A stretch of DNA of 64,000 nucleotides from Roridomyces roridus (taxonomy: Eukaryota > Basidiomycota > Agaricomycetes > Agaricales > Mycenaceae). The stretch is taken from assembly GCA_029378245.1 (NCBI GenBank), contig JARKIF010000154.1, positions 1-64,000 of the forward strand, given 5' to 3'. Each line of letters begins with the position of its first letter. Positions within the stretch are counted from its first letter, which is position 1. This document shows, in pieces, positions 57,514-64,000 of the stretch. Below the pieces are notes generated by a model. The model did not search any database. It was not told the origin of the DNA and worked only from the letters and a program-made list of their open reading frames with translations. The translations under genes and the position numbers were made by a program.

Positions 57514-58763
57514 TTAGCACAAAGAAACGAACTCCTTCTTCTCCTGTAAACTAACAGACGTCGAGACATCCGAAGATTCATGCTCCCGCACTGAACCCTC
57601 CCCCTCCCCGACAGACTCTCCATAATTCGCTTCGAGGTCCCCGTCGGACACGATTTCGAGAGTCCGGGACCTGTCTGGCGTCACAAACCTCAGGGACGAC
57701 GCAGCCTGGCGGCCGCGCTCCCTCGTCCCGCCGCAATCCGGCCTATCGCTGCTCCGCCTCAACTCTGCCGCTCGATTCCGGTAGACCCTAATTAAAATCA
57801 GGTTAAACGCGATCCCAATCATCTGCACGTCCTAGGTTTAAGATCAATACCCCGGGAGCACGACGGGACCGCCATACGTACGATTCCGGTGAGAGGTGCG
57901 AACGCATCGCTCCCTGCGATGTAGACAGCGGCAGTCGTTGTCGCTACGGTTGTGTACAAGAGGCCGGATTCGATGATTATTCTTTTGGCTGCGTTATAAG
58001 AGCCTTTCTGGTCTTCCCAGAGCTCAGAGTTGTTACGATCCACCCGCCAGATGCGCAAGAGGATGAGCCCTAGAGAAGTTAGTTGGTGCCGAGATTGAGA
58101 GGTGAGACGCACCAGTCGTGATCACGTTGATGCAGATTGTGATAGCCCAGGTCGATACGACGACCTGCTTATACGGTGTGTCGAATTGCGACGCAGACGG
58201 GAGGGTTATTTCCATGAATATGGACAACGCGACGCAGACGAGACCCCCGATGGCCAGAACGACGGGCACACTGATCGCAATCCAGGAACGGCCGTACACG
58301 AGCCAGCAACGGTAGATGAGCATGATGTCTCCAAGAATCGTCTGCAGAATGACATCGACCGACTAGACAAACGAATGAGCTCCAATCGAAAAACTTGGTT
58401 GTCGAATACACACCCCCATAATGTCCATCCACCCCGAAGTATTGTCGAAGGCAGCCTTCGGCCCACCTGGACCGTCGTAGAACACAAACGCGTTGAGGTT
58501 GATGAGAGAAGTCAAAACCATGTCGAAGGTCGCAACGCATGCCATGAGGAGGGTCACCACCAGCATGGTCTTGCTGATTTCCGCGGGGTTAGTCTTCCAT
58601 CGGAGGAGGGCACGAAGGCAGAAGCCCAGAGTGACGATGTAGATTCCCCAAAAGATGCACTCCTGGGAATCCGAATTGTTGTCAGTGCGAGTGAGTGGTG
58701 GTAGATGAAAGAACACACCAAGAACTGGGTGACCAGTTGAAAGCCTGCTGCGGAGAGGGACAT
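57514..58763 (-). CDS. Seven-helix integral membrane protein
   Basis: Five exons (58763-58719, 58662-58414, 58362-58113, 58069-57882, 57831-57514) give 349 residues with consistent phases and GT-AG introns of 43-56 nt. Hydrophobic stretches in order: LECIFWGIYIVTLGFCLRA, MLVVTLLMACVATFDMVL, VDVILQTILGDIMLIYRCW, IAISVPVVLAIGGLVCVALS, VVSTWAITICINVITTGLIL, IIESGLLYTTVATTTAAVY and VQMIGIAFNLILIRVY. The C-terminal tail (about 100 residues) is Ser/Glu/Arg-rich and probably cytosolic. This layout is common in agaric genomes and resembles receptors; the ligand and G-protein coupling are not known. The Arg-rich RSWIA and IWRVDRN loops fit an inside-positive topology with an outside N-terminus. Confidence 0.8.
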
Positions 58764-60211
58764 CTTGCCGGGGACTGCAGTCCTGGCGCCAGTCGGTACT
58801 TTATGCGCAGCCGTACTTATTTCGGACCAGGGGAATCAATTAGCAGTGTCAGGAACGGTGGCAGGAAACATCGACGTCCATAGGTGGCTTGAAGCTTCGC
58901 AGCTTCTAATCCATCGCACACTCCCAACTGCCCATCTCGAAACAGGGAGAGAGTCGCCACAGGATGGATGGACAAGTCATCGCAGCGTGTAGATACTTAT
59001 GATTGGGTCAAGGCAGAGGAATGCGTCGGGAGCACATGGTGGTGGCGGCAAAAGAGTCCGGGCCCGTGACTCACGGGCTGTCACTGTCATGTCCGGCCGC
59101 GCCGGATCAAAGTTGGTTGGTACTCCTTGTCCTTAACTACCACCTCCTTGCGAGCTCTGGTCGCTCGTACGCGTGAAAAGGGTCTAGACCGCTAGGATTC
59201 CGTGCGCTCTGGAAGATAAACCACGAAATCAATCCGTGCTTTCCATCACACCCGAGTCCCAGTCGAAAGAATCATGGCTCGTCCCTGGACAGTGGACTTC
59301 CATGCCCCTCGTTTGCACTTCTCAGGACCCAATTCTTACTCACCGCCGATACAAAAGTGCTGCTACCGTATCAATCATGTGTGTAAGTAACTATCTATTT
59401 CAAGCTCCTCATCTTTGATCTTTGACGTCCTCTGGAAATTTTTCAAGGTGCTCCGACTGCTTGGACGAGAGTTTCGCGGGTCAAAGAATCTACTTTTTTG
59501 AAGGCATCATAACCTCCGCCTGCTAACCCCTGCGCTGCCGACCATGCACCCTCGGGCCAGACAATATTCTCGCACTCAAACTCACAGAAATGTCAGCCAT
59601 TCTGTTCCTGGATTTCTCATGTCTCTCTTCTAGATTCATTGTCTCTGGGCCAAGTCTGTACTCCATCATTCGCCGCCAAACTCTTGAAAGAGCTCAGAAA
59701 GAGGTGGCGGAAGTAAATACTAACCGGAGGTCAGACTAATAACTTGCTGCTTTATCAATCATGTCTATTTCTGGCCTTCCCATCTTCTGGACGAAAGCAG
59801 CGTAAAAAATCTCGCCAACTCTGTTTCAAGGCCCTCTCTTGCTACCATACCTTTTTGGCCACCACTCTGCACTGCCGGCGCCTCGCTTTCGGCGGAAAAG
59901 TGAACTCACGCTCTACTCAGACCTCGTCAACCATTTGTTCCTGGATCTCTCACAGAGTTTATCATCTCTTCCAATTATGCTTCTGCTCCCAAGTTTGTCT
60001 CCCTCCTACTCTGTTGGGGCTCTAACTTCGATGTCGAGCCCTGGGCATCTTTGATCTCTGATAGCTCTTCAAGTCACTCATTGGACGAGATTGCCAGCAA
60101 CTACTGGAAAAATCTGTTTCCAGCCACTTCTCCTCGCATCTGTATCAGTCCCACTGCTTAAAAGCCGGCACAATACCAGCTGAAAGAGCAGAGTCAACCC
60201 CACAGTCCAAC
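58764..60211. other. Left copy of the duplicated promoter region
   Basis: From about 58884 this stretch is similar to 61910 onward: CTTCGCAGCTTCTAATCCATCGCACA, then GACTCACGGGCTGTCACT at 59071 (62155 in the second copy), and the TTAAAAGCCGG TATA-like region at 60158. It is the upstream half of the tandem unit. No separate gene is supported. Confidence 0.6.
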
Positions 60212-61355
60212 ATGTTCCAACTCGCTCTCCTTGCCCTCAGCGCCGCAGCCGCCTACGTTGGCCACTTTGCCCGCGACCTCAGTCCTGCGGTTGCGACTCT
60301 CAACGCCATCACTGCGGAGCTCAAGATGATCGACTTTGACGTCGACCCGGAGAACCTCAACTCTGCCTCCAACACTAGCGCGGCTTTCGTAAGACCACAC
60401 CTATACCTCTCCGAGGAAATCTTACATTTAATAGGTCGTGGACGGAAATTTTGAATCCGTCAACGCCGTCACCGTTGATGCGTCTCTGCAGGTCCTGGTA
60501 AGCGGAGTTCCCACTTGTTCATGACTCTCACTCATAATGACAAGGCCTGCGTGTCCTCATTCGGCGTCGCGGCCCCAGACGACGCGAATTACTTCATCCA
60601 TCTAGCCAACACCACGTACGTCCCGGAACTCCTCAGCGTCCTCAACAAGACTATCGCCGCCAAGCCCATCTTCCTCGAAGACTCCTTACCGGATCTCGAC
60701 CTCGTGGCCATTATCCTCACCGACCTCAAGCGGTACAATACTTCGAATGAGTTCTATCTGGGTAATCTTACGAATGCCACACCTGTGCGTTCTCCGTCTG
60801 TGACTGTTCAGTCTGATTTGTCATTCTGCTTCCTCAGCCGCAGAACATGACCGCCGTCATGGAGATCAGACAAGTCATCACCAAGGCGTTCGACGAGGTT
60901 ATTGCGGCGTATGAATGCCCTGGTGCTTCGACCGAGTGCTCGGGAACGACCACGACGACCACCAGTTCGCACTCGACCACCTCTTCGGTCACGGTCAAAT
61001 CCAGCACTTCAAGCACCACCACAAGCCATACTACCACCTCGCCGCCCGCAGCCACCTCTCTCGCGGCCGCTTTCGAGCAATGTGGGGTTCGTACCGCATT
61101 GCACTCGTTTATATTCAGAGTACCTCGACCTGACATTCTCACAGGGCACCGGATGGACTGGGCCGACTACCTGCGTCTCAGGTGAGTGTGATTTACACCG
61201 ATGAACTACAGCTGTGGTTAATGACCCAATCTATTTGTAGGTGTCGTTTGCAGTGTTTTGAACCCATGTGAGTTCTGGTTCTGGCTCGGCGGTGGAAACA
61301 TGTACACTGACTCTCTGATTTTCTAGTCTTCTCGCAATGTCTCCCGACCTCGTAG
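60212..61355 (+). CDS. Secreted HsbA-CBM1 protein, copy 1
   Basis: Seven exons (60212-60388, 60435-60497, 60545-60784, 60838-61086, 61145-61181, 61241-61267, 61327-61355) encode 273 residues; all introns are GT-AG. A signal peptide (MFQLALLALSAAAAYVGH) leads to a hydrophobic surface-binding protein A domain: ATLNAITAELKMIDFDV, ACVSSFGVAAPDDANYF and MTAVMEIRQVITKAFDEVIA. A Ser/Thr-rich linker follows, then a fungal-type cellulose-binding module: EQCGGTGWTGPTTCVSG and CSVLNPFFSQCLP, with the four cysteines and three aromatic positions expected. HsbA proteins bind hydrophobic surfaces (Aspergillus HsbA recruits cutinase); CBM1 binds cellulose. The fusion would tether one to the other on plant material. 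Fine intron placement in the CBM (37- and 27-nt exons) is supported by the second copy. Confidence 0.85.
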
Positions 61356-62901
61356 GACCCTGCCGTCAAGCCCATAAAACTAGTTGAGTTTCTTTGGGTG
61401 AATCCGGCTTAAAATTGGCTGACCCTACCGTAATCCAGGACATCTCTGTTGTTATTCAACGTGCAACAAACACTTTCCTATTTTGATTGTTCCCTTCGGT
61501 TAAACTCAGCTCGCATACCATACACGCATGTAGATGGGTACCACTATATTCGAATTCCAAGTTCAAGTCATTCTTGACCGAGTTCTGACGCTTGTGAGAT
61601 TGGCACGCGGTATGGTGTATCTCGCCGTGGGTCGACCAAGTCGACCAAGTCGGCTAGGCGCAGTTGCCAAAGGCCCAAGGGTTTCGGGTGGCCATAGGCA
61701 GGTTAGTGGTGAGAGGTCTTGAACAAGTGGCAAATTGGTCCACATGCATGGCTACGCATGACTGACTTGGGCTTGTGGTAAGTACACTGTACACACACCG
61801 AGTCCCTGGTAGAGATAGAGGAAGCCGTCGTACGGCGTACTTATAGTCCATGGTTGGTCCATGGCAATCAATAGCCGGAGTGTCAGCAAGAGACAATCCA
61901 GCCAAGTGGTTTGACAGTGCTTCGCAGCTTCTAATCCATCGCACACAACTAACTGCCCATCTCGACAGGGAGAAAATCACCACAGAGAATGGTTAAAGAT
62001 TGGCAGACTGATTGATAGCAAATTGATAAGTAGTATCGCAGGGCCGGTGTTATTGGCCATGGGCAGTGTTGGGGAAATAGGCGCGGAAGGAATGAATGAC
62101 AGAGGAATGCATTCATGGTGGCAACATGGCGGTGCAAGAAAAAATTCCACCCTGACTCACGGGCTGTCACTTCCGGGTCGGATCAAACAGCGACTCTTTG
62201 TTCCTTGACCACCACCTTCCCTTGCGCTCCTCCTCTGCTCTCACAGCTGCTAGAACTCCTTCCGCTTCCGAGGGGAGCGGAAACATCCATCAAAATCAAC
62301 CCTTACTCAAGTGGGACGGATCGTGGCTCTGTTCCTGGACTTCTCACGCCTCTCGTCTCCGCTTCTCAGGCCTCAGGATCCGGCTCTGTAATCTCACCGT
62401 CGGTGCGCAATTGCTGTATTATATCACTGATCTGTGTATTTCCAGCTCTGCCCATCATTGTTCTCAAATTATCAAGACGCTCCGACTGCTTGCAGTTGGC
62501 GGAGAGCTAGACTGGGCGGCTCAACTACTTCTCCGGCTACCACTTTGCGCTACCTGGGTCGCTCTCTTGACCTCAATCTCTGCTCAACGCTCAGCCCTCG
62601 TAGAGATGCTAACCATTTTAAAGTATTTTTCATGTCTCTGAGAAAAGTTCATCTGCCGCTGTCCCCAAGTTCGTCTCTGCTATAATGCTGTTGCGGTTCC
62701 AACTTCAATATCGAGCCGCCCATCTCATCTTTGTTCTTTGATGCCTCTTCAAGACACTCATTGAAGAGGCTGGCAGCAACTATGATAACGTATTTGAAAA
62801 AGCTGTTTCCAGGCACTGCCGTTCGTATTTTTATCAATCCACAGTGTTTAAGAGCCGGGACACCCCCAGCCGTAAGAGCACAGTCCACCCAACGACCCAA
62901 C
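61356..62901. other. Spacer and right copy of the duplicated promoter region
   Basis: The first 550 bases are not recognised. From about 61910 the region repeats 58884 onward, including GACTCACGGGCTGTCACT at 62155 and TTTAAGAGCCGGGACA at 62847, the counterpart of the copy-1 promoter. ORFs here are not supported. Confidence 0.55.
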
Positions 62902-64000
62902 ATGTTCTTCACCCAAGTCGCCTTGCTCACTCTCAGCGCCTCCGCGACCTACCTGGTCCATGTTGCGCGCGACCTCAGTCCCCCGATTGCCACTCTCAAC
63001 GCTATCACTGCGGAGCTCGAGACCATCGACTTTGACGTTGACCCAAAGAACTTCAACTCGGCCTCGAATACCAGCGTGGCTTTCGTAGGACCCCCGAGCA
63101 CTAGTCCTCGCAAGGAGGCTGACTGTGTCTGTTATAGGTTGTCGACGGGACTTTCCAAGCCGTCAACACCGTCACCATCGATGGGTCTCTCCAGGTCCAG
63201 GTAAGAAATAGTTCCTTCCCTCTCGTTCCGATTCACTCTGGCTGAGCATGAAAATGACAAGGCATGCGTGGCTCAGGCTGGCGTCGCTGAACCACAGGAT
63301 GCGGACGTTTTCATCCATCTAGCCAATACAACCTACGTCCCGGCACTCCTCAGCGTTCTCAACAAGACTGTCATCGCCAAACCGATATTTGATGAAGACT
63401 CGTTACCGAATCTCGACCTTGTGGCGACCATCCGGGACGACATCAAGCGATATAATATCTCAAACGAATTGTATCTGGGTAATCTTACGAATGCTACACC
63501 TGTGCGTTCTCCGTTTCTGATTTTTCAGTCAACATCTCATTTGTGATTCCCCTTTCTCAGCCGCAGAATATGACCGCCGTCATGGAGATCCGACGAGTCA
63601 TCACCGAGGCGTTCGACCAGGCTCTCGCCGCGTATGAATGCCCTGGATCTTCGAGCGAGTGTTTGGGAACGAATACGACGACCACGGTGTCTAGTACCAC
63701 GCACTCGAGTTCCTCCTCTTTGTCTTCTTCCTCCACGTCAATCACGGTCAATTCCAGCATTGCAAGCACCACCGCGAGGCATACATCCACCTCCCCGCCC
63801 GCACCTACGGGCCCCACGGGTGTTTTCGGTCAATGTGGGGTTCGTACCGCATTACATCTTATATTCACGGAATCTTTGTCTGACATTTGTCTCAGGGAAC
63901 GGGATGGACTGGGCCAACTACCTGCGTTGCGGGTGCGTATACTCCATCTGCTACTACAAACAAGATCTGTGGCTTACGACGACTTGTAATAGGTTCCGTT
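62902..64000 (+). CDS. Secreted HsbA-CBM1 protein, copy 2, cut by the window edge
   Basis: Paralogue of the gene at 60212-61355 with identical exon layout: 62902-63084, 63138-63200, 63262-63501, 63561-63839, 63896-63932, and the start of exon 6 at 63993. Signal peptide MFFTQVALLTLSASATYLVH, then the HsbA block (ATLNAITAELETIDFDV, ACVAQAGVAEPQDADVF, TYVPALLSVLNKTVIAK). The Ser/Thr linker is longer than in copy 1. The CBM1 begins GQCGGTGWTGPTTCVAG and continues past the right edge, so the last exon is missing only because the window ends. No frameshift is seen in the visible part. Confidence 0.82.

Overview
The window looks like nuclear DNA of a filamentous basidiomycete, most likely an Agaricomycete. 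Protein-coding genes are split by many short GT-AG introns, usually 43-66 nt. The gene families are typical of mushrooms: F-box proteins, a MYND-finger protein, a CHAT-caspase/TPR protein, an NLR-type remnant, DUF6593, UstYa-like, HsbA with a fungal cellulose-binding module, and a fungal Helitron. I cannot name the species. Most longer ORFs that are not listed are antisense or out-of-frame shadows of these genes, or chance translations of repeats.

Layout, left to right. 1-4.2 kb: a frameshifted TmpA-like membrane oxidoreductase (+) next to a UstYa/DUF3328-like gene (-). 4.2-7.1 kb: a tandem family of three small secreted proteins (-) with a shared upstream module. 7.7-9.1 kb: five copies of a Pol III-like repeat with a GGTTCGACTCC box. 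9.9-11.3 kb: an F-box gene. 11.5-14.1 kb and 21.2-23.3 kb: arrays of a second tRNA-like repeat; single copies or small groups recur near 25.1 and at 29.5-30.7 kb. 15.3-19.1 kb: a C2-like/TPR/CHAT gene. 23.6-24.4 kb: a GNAT acetyltransferase. 26.0-29.2 kb: a divergent pair, a small two-helix membrane protein and a membrane-anchored ubiquitin protease. 32.3-33.7 kb: a DUF2235 hydrolase. 35-43 kb: a large Helitron (Rep/helicase with a C-terminal ubiquitin-protease-like domain). 43.2-45.5 kb: an unrecognised multi-exon gene. 46-50.5 kb: F-box, secreted SurE-like and DUF6593 genes. 51-52.1 kb: an NLR gene cut off just after its P-loop. 52.77-53.24 kb: a MITE-like inverted-repeat element. 54.7-57.1 kb: a MYND-finger gene. 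57.5-58.8 kb: a seven-helix membrane protein. 58.9-64 kb: a tandem duplication carrying two secreted HsbA-CBM1 genes; the second runs off the right edge.

Three themes stand out. First, about twenty tRNA-like units lie in one orientation. They have a B-box T-arm, the best ones have a paired 7-nt acceptor, and many are followed by a T-run. This is the strongest candidate for an undescribed system. Second, two parts resemble fungal innate immunity: the CHAT gene, whose catalytic dyad is intact, and the truncated NLR. Third, several otherwise recognisable genes carry single-base frameshifts. They are either decaying or the assembly has indel errors, and raw reads or RNA would tell which.
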